From Marinobacter sp. (lineage in GTDB: Bacteria; Pseudomonadota; Gammaproteobacteria; Pseudomonadales; Oleiphilaceae), in NCBI GenBank assembly GCA_030149475.1, contig JASBRL010000096.1, forward strand, positions 1-64,000: 64,000 bases of DNA. The letters run 5' to 3'. A program made the position numbers and the translations under genes. Below the pieces are notes generated by a model. The model was not told where the DNA came from. It saw only the letters and a program-made list of their open reading frames with translations, and did no database searches. Positions 32,501 to 42,518 of the stretch are shown here, in pieces (the first letter of the stretch is position 1; every line of letters begins with the position of its first letter).

Positions 32501-33096
32501 GGATAGATGTCGAGGATCGAACCCCGGACCGCATACTCGCCGTGCTCGTAGACGTTGTCCGCATGGCGGTAGCCTGCGGCCTCAAGCTGCTGTCGCCACG
32601 GGTCGATGTGCAGGGTCTGTCCCACTTCCAGCAACAGGGTGTTGCCCTGCAGGTAACTGACCGGGGGCAGGCGGTGCATCAGGGTCCGTGCCGGCACGAC
32701 CAGAACCCCATGATGGGCACGCGGTAACCGATGCAGGGTTCGAATTCTGCGGGAACTGATGTCCTGATGGGGGGAGAACAGGTCATAGGGCAGGGTTTCC
32801 CAGTCCGGCAGTGACAGGACTTCCAGGCCGTCCGGGCTGACCGCTGCCTGATCCTCGTCAACTGGCAGACCCAGGTAAAAGCGCATGGCCTGCTCCAGAC
32901 GGATGGCGTCGTCTGTGCTGCGGGCAATCACCAGAGTCAGGCCCTGATGCTCACGGGCGCTTTCACAGATCGCCAGCGCCGCACTGCTGCCGTACAGGCT
33001 GCTCCAGATACGATGATCCGCCGCGCCTTCGGGAAACTCGGGCGCGATCAGGCGGGTTGCTGGTCGGGCATCGGCATTTGCGTGACCTTGGGTCAT
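29572..33096 (-). CDS. mfd: Transcription-repair coupling factor
   Basis: 1174 aa; GDVGFGKTEVAMRAAF Walker A, DEEHRFGVQQKEKFK, LRGRVGRSHHQAYAYLL helicase motifs. Confidence 0.98.
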   Translation of the reverse strand: MTQGHANADARPATRLIAPEFPEGAADHRIWSSLYGSSAALAICESAREHQGLTLVIARSTDDAIRLEQAMRFYLGLPVDEDQAAVSPDGLEVLSLPDWETLPYDLFSPHQDISSRRIRTLHRLPRAHHGVLVVPARTLMHRLPPVSYLQGNTLLLEVGQTLHIDPWRQQLEAAGYRHADNVYEHGEYAVRGSILDIYPMGANLPYRIDLFDNEIETLRTFDPETQRSIDRIERIELLPANEFPWHREARSGFRGRWFEEFPTADKSAPIYQDVTQAITPPGIEYYLPLFFDQTATLFDYLPGATRVFTAAGLEQAVDQFQTDAHNRYEERRHDRLRPILPPGELFLLKEELFSLLKSLPRVTPIAEPSASDHQRQTQCPVAPLPDVAMDGRARDSSRRLREFVEQFDGRILICAESSGRREALIDTLAEAGLRPDTVDSWQAFLTTRDCPLGITVAPIEEGLLLPDQPLAVITETALFGERVLQRRRRDKPTEVNDAGYRDLSELRIGAPVVHIDHGVGRYRGLETITVGDESTEFLTLEYAGNAKLYVPVSNLHLISRYAGSDTDHAPLHKLGTDRWSQSKQKALEKIRDTAAELLDVYARREAREGYQFDTPDENYRAFAAGFPFEETPDQQAAIEAVLADMTGKRPMDRLVCGDVGFGKTEVAMRAAFIATYSGKQVAVLVPTTLLAQQHYESFRDRFSDTPVTVELLSRFRSSSQTSSALDRIANGKADIVIGTHKLIQGDVRFNNLGLVIIDEEHRFGVQQKEKFKALRAEVDLLTLTATPIPRTLNMAMGHLRDLSIIATPPARRLSVKTFVRQREEAMVKEAILREILRGGQVYFLHNEVNSIQKTAEVLRDLIPEARVGVAHGQMRERELEQIMSDFYHKRFNVLVCTTIIETGIDIPSANTIIIERADKFGLAQLHQLRGRVGRSHHQAYAYLLTPPPKSITADARKRLDAISEAQDLGAGFMLATHDLEIRGAGELLGEEQSGQIESIGFTLYMQLLDEAVNAIRDGRTPNAELPLSHGTEMNLRIPALIPDDYLPDVHNRLMLYKRIASVDSRDALKELQVEMIDRFGLLPEPAKNLMTQTELRLRAEALGITKVDAGREWARLEFGSTTPVDPLVLVKKVQQSPDQFRLEGANSFRFRLKDTSTSGKLDGVAALMAELAPV

Positions 33097-33155
33097 GGGT
33101 GGCGTCTGTCTCCCGCGCTCTGGGCTGGCTGGGGTTAATCCGTATAAAACGCGCC

Positions 33156-33189
33156 ATTCTACCCAGTCGTGACGGCGCTGTCATGACAG
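33156..33189 (-). promoter_or_regulatory. Putative mfd promoter (ATGACA-17-TAGAAT, minus strand) overlapped by palindrome CTGTCATGACAG
   Basis: Minus-strand -10 at 33156-33161, -35 at 33179-33184; 12-bp perfect palindrome at 33178-33189. Confidence 0.45.
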
Positions 33190-33360
33190 GATAGTGACTC
33201 ACCGGTAATTGCCCGACTGATTGCGATCAGGTCGTTTAAATCGGATAATGGTCGCTCATTATTCAGGGATTCCCGGTTCAATCCGATAGCTCTTCGGGAC
33301 CACCGCAGTTGCGTCAGATTGAGTCCGGGGTTCCACAGTGCCAACGGCAGAGGGTTAAGT

Positions 33361-34842
33361 GTGAGCCACCAACAAATGAATGAGCACCTGTCTGAATGGA
33401 CGGAACGAGAAGCGACCGCGGAAGCGATGATTCCGCTGATCGGACGTCTCTACCGCAAGAACAACGTGGTTACGTCCATTTACGGTCGTGCGATCATCAA
33501 TCAGTCGGTGATTGGGATTGTCCGTGCTCACCGTTTCGTCCGGCAGGTGGAAGACAGCGAGCTGTCGGTCTGCGATACCTTGCCGATTCTGGAAGCCATG
33601 GACCGTCTTGAGCTGGGCAGTGCGCACATTGATATTGGCAAGCTTGCGGTCAAGTATCGCCTTGACGATAACCCGGGCTCCCTGGACGAGTTTCTCCAGC
33701 GGGAAATCGGTGACGTCATCGGTAAGTACATGGTTCAGTCACGGGAAAATGCGGAAAAACAGACCAAGGACATCGTGCTGTATGGTTTCGGTCGTATCGG
33801 CCGATTGATTGCCCGTATCCTGATCGAGAAGGCCGGCGGCGGCAACAACCTGCGCCTGCGGGCTATCGTTGTGCGCAAGGGCGGCGCGGTGAATGACCTG
33901 GAAAAGCGCGCGAGTCTGCTCCGTCGGGATTCGGTTCACGGGCCATTCAACGGCACGATTACCATCGATGAAGACGATTCGGCCATCATTGCCAATGGCA
34001 ATTACATCAAGGTGATATACTCCGATGGTCCGGACACGCTGGATTACACCCGGTACGGCATCAATAACGCCATTATCATCGATAATACCGGAATCTGGCG
34101 TGATGAAGAGGGTCTGGGGCGCCATCTCAAGTCGAAGGGCGTCAGCCGTGTCATGCTGACCGCGCCGGGCAAGGGCAATATCAAGAACATCGTGCACGGC
34201 ATCAACAACGGCGATATCACCGATGATGATCGTATCCTGTCGGCGGCGTCCTGTACCACCAATGCCATCACGCCGGTGCTGAAGGCCATTCACGATGAGT
34301 ACGGCATTCAGGATGGCCATGTGGAAACGGTGCACTCCTACACCAACGATCAGAATCTGATCGACAACTACCACAAGGGTACACGCCGTGGCCGCAGTGC
34401 GCCGCTGAACATGGTGATCACAGAGACCGGTGCTGCCAAGGCCGTGTCCAAGGCCTTGCCGGAACTGAAAGGCAAGCTGACCGGTAATGCCATCCGGGTG
34501 CCTACGCCCAATGTGTCCATGGCGATTCTTAATCTGAACCTGGCCAGGCCGGTCACCACCGAAGGTGTCAATGACTACCTTCGGGAAATGGCGCTGCACT
34601 CAGAGCTCCAGAAACAGATCGACTTCGTCAATTCGCCGGAAGTGGTGTCCACCGACTTTGTGGGCTCCCGCCACGCCGGTGTGGTCGATGCCCAGGCCAC
34701 GATCACGGCCGGCAATCGCCTGATTCTGTATGTCTGGTATGACAATGAAGCCGGCTACAGTGCCCAGGTTATCCGGGTCGTCAATCAGATGGCTGGCGTG
34801 ACCTACCCGGTATTTCCGGAGCGTATCCGCGAAAACGGCTGA
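33361..34842 (+). CDS. gap: Glyceraldehyde-3-phosphate dehydrogenase, long form
   Basis: GFGRIGRLIAR, SAASCTTNAITPVLK; N-terminal extension before the Rossmann motif; GTG start at 33361. Confidence 0.93.
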   Translation: MSHQQMNEHLSEWTEREATAEAMIPLIGRLYRKNNVVTSIYGRAIINQSVIGIVRAHRFVRQVEDSELSVCDTLPILEAMDRLELGSAHIDIGKLAVKYRLDDNPGSLDEFLQREIGDVIGKYMVQSRENAEKQTKDIVLYGFGRIGRLIARILIEKAGGGNNLRLRAIVVRKGGAVNDLEKRASLLRRDSVHGPFNGTITIDEDDSAIIANGNYIKVIYSDGPDTLDYTRYGINNAIIIDNTGIWRDEEGLGRHLKSKGVSRVMLTAPGKGNIKNIVHGINNGDITDDDRILSAASCTTNAITPVLKAIHDEYGIQDGHVETVHSYTNDQNLIDNYHKGTRRGRSAPLNMVITETGAAKAVSKALPELKGKLTGNAIRVPTPNVSMAILNLNLARPVTTEGVNDYLREMALHSELQKQIDFVNSPEVVSTDFVGSRHAGVVDAQATITAGNRLILYVWYDNEAGYSAQVIRVVNQMAGVTYPVFPERIRENG

Positions 34843-34860
34843 GCGGATTGTCTGACGGGC

Positions 34861-34900
34861 AAAAAGCCCCCGCTGGTGTCTGACCAGCGGGGGCTTTTTT
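34861..34900 (+). terminator. Rho-independent (probably bidirectional) terminator downstream of gap
   Basis: aaaaagcccccgctggt-gtctg-accagcgggggctttttt. Confidence 0.95.
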
Positions 34901-34965
34901 GTGCCGATCATTAAGAATCGGTTGCGGGATCGTTACGTATAAGCACAAAGTCGGGACGGTACTGG

Positions 34966-34994
34966 TGGAAATGCAGTCCCTCAGCCTCTATAAT
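34966..34994 (+). promoter_or_regulatory. Possible nqr operon promoter (tggaaa-17-TATAAT)
   Basis: Perfect TATAAT at 34989-34994 with a 4/6 -35; upstream of nqrA. Confidence 0.4.
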
Positions 34995-35186
34995 TGGCGC
35001 GATTTTGGGTACGTCTGGAATCCGCTTCTCATTTTTTCTGTTGACTTCATTTTTGTCAGCATTCTGGTAAAGATTACCGTCTGATAACGTCTGCTTGTTC
35101 AGTGCTTTGCCAGAATGACAGAAAGGCTGGTCCGCAGCGCCCGGACGTTACGAATCCATAAAGTTCCTGATGATTGGACGAGGCTA

Positions 35187-36533
35187 ATGATCAAGATCAA
35201 AAAAGGCCTGGATCTTCCCATCAGCGGCGCTCCCGAACAGACCATTACTGATGGCAAACCCGTTCGCCACGTGGCATTGATCGGCTTTGACTATAACGGC
35301 ATGAAGCCGACGATGGCTGTCAAAGAGGGGGATCGCGTCTGCCGCGGTTCGCTGCTGTTTACGGACAAGAAGACTGAGGGCGTGCGCTATACATCACCGG
35401 CCGCCGGTGTGGTGAAGGAAATCAACCGCGGCGAGCGCCGGGTTTTTCAGTCCATTGTTATCGAGATTGACGGCGATGCGGCTGAATCCTTCGCCCGTTA
35501 TGAACCTGCCCGGTTTGCCACGCTCGAGCGCCAACAGGTGGTTGATAATCTGATTGAGTCGGGCCTGTGGACGGCGTTTCGTACCCGTCCGTACAGCAAG
35601 GTTCCGGCGATCGACTCCGCCCCCCATTCGATTTTTGTGTCGGTCATGGACACCAACCCGCTGGCCGCCGATCCCACCGTCATCATCAAGGAACACGAGG
35701 CCGAGTTTGAGAAAGGTCTCGAGTTGCTTGCCACTCTGACGACGGGCAAGGTGTTTGTCTCCGGAAAACCCGGCTCGGATGTTGCGGTTCCCAGGTCAGA
35801 CGCAATCGAGGTGCAGCAGTTTGATGGTGTGCATCCGGCCGGCAATGTGGGCACGCACATGCACTACCTCGATCCGGTGGTGGGCGACAAGGTTGTCTGG
35901 AGCATCGGCTATCAGGACGTGATCGATATTGCCCGTCTGTTCAGTACCGGTGAATTGCCGGTCGACCGTGTTGTGGCGATTGGCGGGCCCAAGGCGCTCA
36001 AACCGCGCCTGGTCCGTACCCGTCTTGGCGCCAGTCTTGATGAACTGATGGAGGGCGAAGTCGCCACCGATTGTAACGTGCGGGTTATCTCCGGTTCTGT
36101 TTTCGGTGGTCGCCGCAGCGCGGGCCCCTGCGCCTATCTCGGTCGGTTTGCCAATCAGGTGTCGGTCCTCGAAGAAGGCGACAAGCGCGAATTCATGGGC
36201 TGGCTGTCGCCGGGGACCAATAAGTTCTCGGTGCTCAACATCTATCTGTCGAAACTGATGAGCGGGCGATTGTTCGACTTTACGACCACCACCAATGGTA
36301 GCGAGCGTGCGATGGTTCCGGTGGGGGCCTATGAGGAGGTCATGCCGCTGGACATTCTGCCTACGCAACTGCTCCGGTCGCTGATTGTCGGTGATACGGA
36401 AATGGCGCAGAAACTGGGCGCGCTCGAACTGGACGAAGAGGATCTGGCCCTGTGCACCTTTGTGTGTCCGGGTAAATATGAATATGGCCCGATTCTTCGC
36501 GAGAATCTGACCCGAATTGAGATCGAGGGCTAA
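35187..36533 (+). CDS. nqrA: Na+-translocating NADH:quinone reductase subunit A
   Basis: [18 protein letters not shown]; first gene of nqr operon; ATG at 35187. Confidence 0.96.
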   Translation: MIKIKKGLDLPISGAPEQTITDGKPVRHVALIGFDYNGMKPTMAVKEGDRVCRGSLLFTDKKTEGVRYTSPAAGVVKEINRGERRVFQSIVIEIDGDAAESFARYEPARFATLERQQVVDNLIESGLWTAFRTRPYSKVPAIDSAPHSIFVSVMDTNPLAADPTVIIKEHEAEFEKGLELLATLTTGKVFVSGKPGSDVAVPRSDAIEVQQFDGVHPAGNVGTHMHYLDPVVGDKVVWSIGYQDVIDIARLFSTGELPVDRVVAIGGPKALKPRLVRTRLGASLDELMEGEVATDCNVRVISGSVFGGRRSAGPCAYLGRFANQVSVLEEGDKREFMGWLSPGTNKFSVLNIYLSKLMSGRLFDFTTTTNGSERAMVPVGAYEEVMPLDILPTQLLRSLIVGDTEMAQKLGALELDEEDLALCTFVCPGKYEYGPILRENLTRIEIEG

Positions 36534-36537
36534 TCTG

Positions 36538-37743
36538 ATGGCTATCCGACAGTTTCTCGACGGCATCGAACACCACTTCGAACAGGGCGGCAAATATGAG
36601 CGCTGGTATGCGCTGTATGAAGCCGTCGACACCATTTTCTATACACCCGGTCGGGTGACCTCGGCCACCGCCCATGTGCGCGACGGGGTTGACCTGAAAC
36701 GCATCATGATAACGGTGTGGCTGTGTACCTTTCCGGCGATGTTCTTTGGCATGTGGAACATTGGCTATCAGGCGAACAGCTTCCTGGCCAGTCATCCCGA
36801 TGCCATGATGGGAGACGGCGGCCTGCGGACCGCATTCATCAGCGCGCTGGCGGGTAACAATCCGGGCAGCGTGTGGGACAACATGGTCTATGGTCTTGCC
36901 TACTTTGTGCCCATCTATGCCGCGACGTTTATCGTTGGTGGCTTCTGGGAGGTCCTGTTTGCGACCGTTCGACGCCATGAGGTTAATGAAGGCTTCTTTG
37001 TAACTTCGGTTCTGTTCGCGCTGATCTGTCCGCCCACCATTCCCTTGTGGCAGGTGGCGCTGGGGATCAGCTTCGGTGTCGTCATCGGCAAGGAAGTGTT
37101 TGGCGGGACCGGCAAGAATTTCCTGAATCCGGCGCTGGCGGGCCGTGCTTTCCTGTACTTTGCCTATCCTGCGCAGATTTCCGGCGATCAGGTGTGGACG
37201 GCGGTTGACGGTTTCAGTGGTGCCACTGCCCTGAGCTGGGCCGCCAGTGGCGGCGTTGAGGCCTTGCAACAGCACATCGGCTGGATGTCGGCGTTTCTTG
37301 GTTCCATCCAGGGCTCCATGGGTGAGACGTCCACCCTGGCCGTGCTGATCGGCGGGGTGATCCTGCTGGTGATGAAAATTGCTTCCTACCGCATTGTCGG
37401 CGGCGTGCTGCTGGGCATGGTGGGTACCAGTCTGCTGCTCAACGCAATCGGCTCGGACACCAACCCGATGTTCAACGTGCCGCCGCACTGGCATCTGGTT
37501 GTTGGTGGTTTTGCCTTTGGCATGATGTTCATGGCAACTGATCCGGTGTCATCGGCGATGACCAACACCGGCAAGTGGTGTTTCGGGATTCTTGTCGGAC
37601 TGATGACCGTGCTGATTCGGGTTGTAAATCCGGCGTTTCCCGAGGGCATTATGCTGGCCATCCTGTTTGGTAATCTGTTTGCCCCGCTGATGGACCACTA
37701 TGTTGTTCAGGCCAACATCAAACGGAGGCTTGCCCGTGCCTAA
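36538..37743 (+). CDS. nqrB: Na+-NQR subunit B
   Basis: [13 protein letters not shown]-attachment motif; RnfD/NqrB-type membrane protein. Confidence 0.96.
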   Translation: MAIRQFLDGIEHHFEQGGKYERWYALYEAVDTIFYTPGRVTSATAHVRDGVDLKRIMITVWLCTFPAMFFGMWNIGYQANSFLASHPDAMMGDGGLRTAFISALAGNNPGSVWDNMVYGLAYFVPIYAATFIVGGFWEVLFATVRRHEVNEGFFVTSVLFALICPPTIPLWQVALGISFGVVIGKEVFGGTGKNFLNPALAGRAFLYFAYPAQISGDQVWTAVDGFSGATALSWAASGGVEALQQHIGWMSAFLGSIQGSMGETSTLAVLIGGVILLVMKIASYRIVGGVLLGMVGTSLLLNAIGSDTNPMFNVPPHWHLVVGGFAFGMMFMATDPVSSAMTNTGKWCFGILVGLMTVLIRVVNPAFPEGIMLAILFGNLFAPLMDHYVVQANIKRRLARA

Positions 37744-38539
37744 ACCCAAGGAAACTGTCTCGAAAACCATTGTCGTTGCGCTGGCGCTGTCTATCGTCTG
37801 CTCCGTTGTTGTGTCCGCCGCGGCGGTGATGCTCAAGCCAGCTCAGGTGACCAATCAGAATCTTGATATCAAGACCAATATCCTGTCCGCCGCAGGCATG
37901 CTGACGCCCGGCATGAGTCAGAAGCAGATCGAATCAACGTTCAGTCAGTTTCAGGTGCGGCTTGTGGATCTGGATACTGGAGAGTACGTTAAACCCGAGG
38001 CCGTTGGCGTCAAAGACCCGATGAAGTACGACCAGTACAGGGCAGCGTCTGACCCCGACCTGTCAGAGAAAATTCCGCCCACCAAGGACATGGCGGGCAT
38101 CAAACGTCGGCCGGATGTGGCGAAAATTTTTGTGCTGAAGGAGAACGGCAACGTTAAGCGCGTGGTGCTTCCTATCCATGGCTACGGTCTGTGGTCGACG
38201 CTGTACGGGTTCATATCGCTGAAGGGAGACGCCAATACCATCGAGGGTCTGGGCTTTTACAAGCAGGGCGAAACCCCCGGCCTGGGGGGGGAAGTGGATA
38301 ATCCCAAGTGGAAAGCGCTCTGGATTGGCAAAAAAGTGTATGGCCAGAATAAGGCCGACCCCGAGATCCAGTTGGTGAAGGGCGGTGTCAGCCCCGACGC
38401 CAAAAACGTGGAACATAAGGTAGATGCACTGTCTGGCGCAACCCTGACCAGTCGGGGGGTGCAAAATCTGGTGAATTACTGGATGGGCGAGCGAGGCTTT
38501 GCGCCGTTCCTGAAAAAACTTCGTCAAGGGGAGGTCTGA
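37736..38539 (+). CDS. nqrC: Na+-NQR subunit C
   Basis: [16 protein letters not shown]-attachment motif; GTG start at 37736 overlapping the nqrB end. Confidence 0.95.
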   Translation: MPKPKETVSKTIVVALALSIVCSVVVSAAAVMLKPAQVTNQNLDIKTNILSAAGMLTPGMSQKQIESTFSQFQVRLVDLDTGEYVKPEAVGVKDPMKYDQYRAASDPDLSEKIPPTKDMAGIKRRPDVAKIFVLKENGNVKRVVLPIHGYGLWSTLYGFISLKGDANTIEGLGFYKQGETPGLGGEVDNPKWKALWIGKKVYGQNKADPEIQLVKGGVSPDAKNVEHKVDALSGATLTSRGVQNLVNYWMGERGFAPFLKKLRQGEV

Positions 38540-38541
38540 TT

Positions 38542-39207
38542 ATGGCCGAAGTCACTGCAAAACAGGTTCTGTTTGAACCGATTCTGAACAACAACCCCAT
38601 TGCGTTGCAGATTCTGGGCATCTGCTCGGCGCTGGCGGTGACCAGCAGCATGAGCGTGACCCTGGTTATGGCTCTTTCCGTTATCCTGGTGACCGCTTTC
38701 TCAAACATGGCCGTGTCGCTGGTGCGCAAGCAAATTCCGAACAGTATCCGGATCATCGTCCAGATGACGATCATCGCGTCGCTGGTTATCGTGGTGGATC
38801 AGGTGCTGCGAGCGTACGCCTACGAAATAAGCAAACAGTTGTCGGTCTTTGTCGGTCTGATCATTACCAACTGTATTGTCATGGGACGGGCTGAGGGGTT
38901 TGCCATGAATAATGGCCCGGTGCTGAGCTTTCTTGACGGAATCGGGAACGGTCTCGGCTATTCCGTGCTGTTGGTTGTGGTGGCTTTTTTCCGCGAACTG
39001 ATTGGTTCGGGTTCGCTCATGGGTATCACCATTCTGCCGGCGGTAAATGATGGTGGCTGGTATGTGCCGAACGGTCTGTTGCTGCTACCGCCCAGCGCTT
39101 TCTTTATCATCGGGCTGATTATATGGGCATTGCGGGCGGCCAAACCGGAGCAGGTTGAAGCACCGGATTTCAAGCTGTCCCGTCATAAAGTGAAGGAGGC
39201 CTTCTGA
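38542..39207 (+). CDS. nqrD: Na+-NQR subunit D
   Basis: Multi-[22 protein letters not shown]; operon position. Confidence 0.96.
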   Translation: MAEVTAKQVLFEPILNNNPIALQILGICSALAVTSSMSVTLVMALSVILVTAFSNMAVSLVRKQIPNSIRIIVQMTIIASLVIVVDQVLRAYAYEISKQLSVFVGLIITNCIVMGRAEGFAMNNGPVLSFLDGIGNGLGYSVLLVVVAFFRELIGSGSLMGITILPAVNDGGWYVPNGLLLLPPSAFFIIGLIIWALRAAKPEQVEAPDFKLSRHKVKEAF

Positions 39208-39815
39208 TGGAGTATTATATCAGCCTGGCCATCAAGGCCATCTTCGTAGAAAACATGGCCCTGGCCTTCTTTCTGGGAATGTGTACCTTCATGGCGCTGT
39301 CCAAGAAAATCGAAGCCGCCGCCGGCCTGGGTGTGGCCGTCATTGTTGTTCTGACTCTCACGGTTCCGGTCAATAATCTGATCTATAACAGTATCCTGCG
39401 GGAAGGCGCCTTGAGTTGGGCCGGCCTGCCGAACGTGGACCTGAGCTTTCTGGGGCTACTGACGTACATCGGTGTTATCGCCGCCATCGTGCAGATCATG
39501 GAAATGATTCTGGACAAGTACATTCCGTCGCTTTACGCCGCGTTGGGGGTGTTCCTGCCCCTGATTACCGTAAACTGCGCCATTATGGGTGCCTCTCTGT
39601 TCATGGTTGAGCGTGATTACACCTTTGGTGAGAGCGTAGTCTACGGTTTTGGCGCCGGCGCCGGCTGGGCCCTTGCTATCCTGGCACTGGCGGGTATCCG
39701 CGAGAAGCTAAAATACAGTGATGTGCCGGAAGGGTTGCGGGGGCTCGGCATCACTTTCATTACCGTGGGCTTGATGTCGCTCGGGTTTATGTCCTTCTCC
39801 GGCGTGTCACTCTGA
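39207..39815 (+). CDS. nqrE: Na+-NQR subunit E
   Basis: [39 protein letters not shown]. Confidence 0.96.
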   Translation: MEYYISLAIKAIFVENMALAFFLGMCTFMALSKKIEAAAGLGVAVIVVLTLTVPVNNLIYNSILREGALSWAGLPNVDLSFLGLLTYIGVIAAIVQIMEMILDKYIPSLYAALGVFLPLITVNCAIMGASLFMVERDYTFGESVVYGFGAGAGWALAILALAGIREKLKYSDVPEGLRGLGITFITVGLMSLGFMSFSGVSL

Positions 39816-39853
39816 TTGGCCCCGATTGATCTGGTTAATAAAAAGGCGAGACC

Positions 39854-41080
39854 ATGAATACAGAAGTCATACTTGGCGTGGTCATGTTCACCGTTATTGT
39901 ATTGTCGCTCGTGGCTATCATCCTGGCGGCCCGGTCAAGGCTGGTCAGTACCGGTGACGTGACCATCGAGATCAACGATGACCCGGAGCACCAGGTCACT
40001 ACGGAAGCGGGTGGCAAGCTGTTGGGCACGCTGGCCGGTAACGGCATTTTCCTGTCCTCTGCCTGTGGCGGTGGCGGAACCTGCGCCCAGTGTCGCTGCA
40101 GGGTGCTGGAAGGTGGCGGCGCGATGCTGCCGACTGAGAAAACCCACTTCACCAACCGTGAAGAAAAGGAAGGCTGGCGGTTGTCATGTCAGGTTCCGGT
40201 CAAGCAGGATATGAAGATCGAGGTGCCGGAAGAGTTCTTCGGCGTCAAGAAATGGGAATGTACGGTCAAGTCGAACCACAACGTGGCCACGTTTATCAAG
40301 GAACTGATCATCGAGTTACCCGAAGGTGAGGAAGTCGACTTCCGCGCCGGTGGTTATGTCCAGTTGGAATGCCCACCCTACGATATTGATTTCAAGGATT
40401 TCGACGTGGAAGAAGAGTTCCACGAAGACTGGGACAAACACGATATCTGGCGATACAAGGCGACCAACCGCGAAGAGGTCATTCGCGCCTATTCCATGGC
40501 CAACTACCCGGAAGAAAAAGGGGTATTGAAATTCAATATCCGCATTGCGACACCGCCGCCAGGAACCGATCATCCACCCGGCATCATGTCGACGTTCGTA
40601 TTCAACCTCAAGCCCGGTGACAAACTGACCGTGTTCGGGCCTTTCGGCGAGTTTTTTGCCAAGAAGACCCGTGCAGAAATGGTGTTCATTGGCGGCGGCG
40701 CGGGTATGGCGCCCATGCGATCGCATATTTTTGATCAGCTCAAACGTCTGAATTCGGATCGAAAAATCAGTTTCTGGTACGGCGCCCGCAGTGTCCGCGA
40801 AATGTTCTACGTTGAAGACTTTGATGAGCTGGCCAAAGACAATGAGAACTTTGAGTGGCATGTGGCTTTGTCCGACCCTCAGCCCAACGACGATTGGCAG
40901 GGGCCGACGGGGTTCATCCATAACGTGCTCTATGAGCAGTACCTGAAGGACCATCCGGCGCCGGAAGACTGCGAATTTTACATGTGCGGGCCGCCGATCA
41001 TGAACGCGTCGGTCATCAAGATGCTCAAGGACCTCGGCGTCGAGGACGAGAATATCATGCTGGATGATTTCGGGGGTTAG
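39854..41080 (+). CDS. nqrF: Na+-NQR subunit F
   Basis: 2Fe-2S cysteine motif [21 protein letters not shown]-binding reductase domain. Confidence 0.97.
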   Translation: MNTEVILGVVMFTVIVLSLVAIILAARSRLVSTGDVTIEINDDPEHQVTTEAGGKLLGTLAGNGIFLSSACGGGGTCAQCRCRVLEGGGAMLPTEKTHFTNREEKEGWRLSCQVPVKQDMKIEVPEEFFGVKKWECTVKSNHNVATFIKELIIELPEGEEVDFRAGGYVQLECPPYDIDFKDFDVEEEFHEDWDKHDIWRYKATNREEVIRAYSMANYPEEKGVLKFNIRIATPPPGTDHPPGIMSTFVFNLKPGDKLTVFGPFGEFFAKKTRAEMVFIGGGAGMAPMRSHIFDQLKRLNSDRKISFWYGARSVREMFYVEDFDELAKDNENFEWHVALSDPQPNDDWQGPTGFIHNVLYEQYLKDHPAPEDCEFYMCGPPIMNASVIKMLKDLGVEDENIMLDDFGG

Positions 41081-41089
41081 ATCAGCCGC

Positions 41090-42136
41090 ATGACAAACCG
41101 CTTGATCGGGCCCGCCCTGGTGGTCATGACCCTTGTCATGGCCGCCCTGGCAGGCTGTTCGTTTAAGCCGGACCGGCAGGTCTGGGAGATTTCCGGACCC
41201 GTGTTCGGCACGGAATATCACATCAGTGTGGTGATGTCCGATGACAAGGAACGGCTCAAGGCTCTGTCCAAGGGGATCACCCGCACACTGGACGACGTTG
41301 ATGCCTCGATGTCCACCTATCGCAAGGACTCTGAGCTATCGAAATTCAATCAAACTGAAGACCAGTCTGACTGGTTTGCGGTTTCAGCGCCGATGTATCG
41401 GGTGCTCTCCGATGCGCAGCGCGTATCCCGGTTAAGTGATGGTGCGTTCGATATCACCATAGGTCCGGTGGTCAATTTATGGGGCTTTGGCCCCGACGCA
41501 CGCCCGGATCAGATACCGGATGACCAGACTCTGGCCAGGGTGTTGGCGGGCACAGGCTATCAAAAACTGACATTGCGGGAGCAACCGCCTGCGATCCGGG
41601 CAAGTTCCCATCAATACCTGGACCTGTCTGGCATCGCCAAGGGTTTTGGGGTTGACCAGGTTGCTCGTTACCTGACCGATGCGGGTGTCGATGACTATCT
41701 GGTCGAAATTGGCGGCGAGGTTCGAGTCAGCGGGCACAAACCCGATGGCCAGGCGTGGCGCCTGGCCATCGAGCAGCCGGATTCCGGTACTCGTCAGATC
41801 AACCGCGTGGTTGTACTGAACGACAAGGCGATGGCCACCTCCGGAGACTATCGGAACTATTACGAATCCAATGGCCATCGCTACTCGCATACAATAGATC
41901 CTGATACGGGCAAACCCATCACCCACAACCTGGCGTCCGTATCGGTGATTACAGATAATTGTACCGACGCGGATGCGCTGGCCACCGCCTTTGACGTAAT
42001 GGGTTACGAAAAAGCATCGGCGCTGGCGACCCGTGAAAATATTGCGGTTTATTTTATCGTACGGACGGACACCGGTTTTGAAACCCATTACACACCGGCG
42101 TTCACATCGTACCTGGCCGATCAAGGAGGTCACTGA
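41090..42136 (+). CDS. apbE: FAD:protein FMN transferase (ApbE)
   Basis: Lipobox-like ALAGCSF; SHTIDPDTGKPI; adjacent to nqr operon. Confidence 0.93.
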   Translation: MTNRLIGPALVVMTLVMAALAGCSFKPDRQVWEISGPVFGTEYHISVVMSDDKERLKALSKGITRTLDDVDASMSTYRKDSELSKFNQTEDQSDWFAVSAPMYRVLSDAQRVSRLSDGAFDITIGPVVNLWGFGPDARPDQIPDDQTLARVLAGTGYQKLTLREQPPAIRASSHQYLDLSGIAKGFGVDQVARYLTDAGVDDYLVEIGGEVRVSGHKPDGQAWRLAIEQPDSGTRQINRVVVLNDKAMATSGDYRNYYESNGHRYSHTIDPDTGKPITHNLASVSVITDNCTDADALATAFDVMGYEKASALATRENIAVYFIVRTDTGFETHYTPAFTSYLADQGGH

Positions 42137-42393
42137 TGAGTACCTTTCTACTGGTTTTTCTGATTGTTGGCATTCTGGTGTTCGCGATGTCGATTGGTGT
42201 CATCCTCGGGCGCAAGCCCATCAGTGGCACCTGTGGTGGCATTGGCGCCCTGGGCCTGGACGGCGCCTGTGATATCTGCGGTGGTGATACAAAAAAATGC
42301 GAGGAAGAGAACGAGCGGGTGGCGGCAGGACCTGACCGACAGGGGCTGGCCTATAACGCCGAGAATCAGCAGCCACATAAATCTCCCCGGTAA
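42136..42393 (+). CDS. nqrM: Na+-NQR maturation protein NqrM
   Basis: Small single-TM protein with CGGIGALGLDGACDICGGD; overlaps apbE stop. Confidence 0.9.
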   Translation: MSTFLLVFLIVGILVFAMSIGVILGRKPISGTCGGIGALGLDGACDICGGDTKKCEEENERVAAGPDRQGLAYNAENQQPHKSPR

Positions 42394-42518
42394 ACCACGC
42401 TCCGTTGCCCTGATCGGTACGGAATCACAGAACGGGGATCGACACGGGTTTGTGACGAGCGGATGCGTGTCCTCCATGCATTCTTCATCCCGCATTCAGG
42501 CAAGGAGTGACTGTGCCC

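Noticed and set aside
33739-34599. 286-aa minus-strand ORF
   Set aside because: Antisense to gap.
34899-35084. 61-aa ORF upstream of nqrA
   Set aside because: Overlaps terminator tail and promoter candidate; likely non-coding leader.
36361-37494. 377-aa minus-strand ORF
   Set aside because: Antisense to nqrB; no domain; artefact of codon bias.
40316-41221. 301-aa minus-strand ORF
   Set aside because: Antisense to nqrF and apbE start; not supported.
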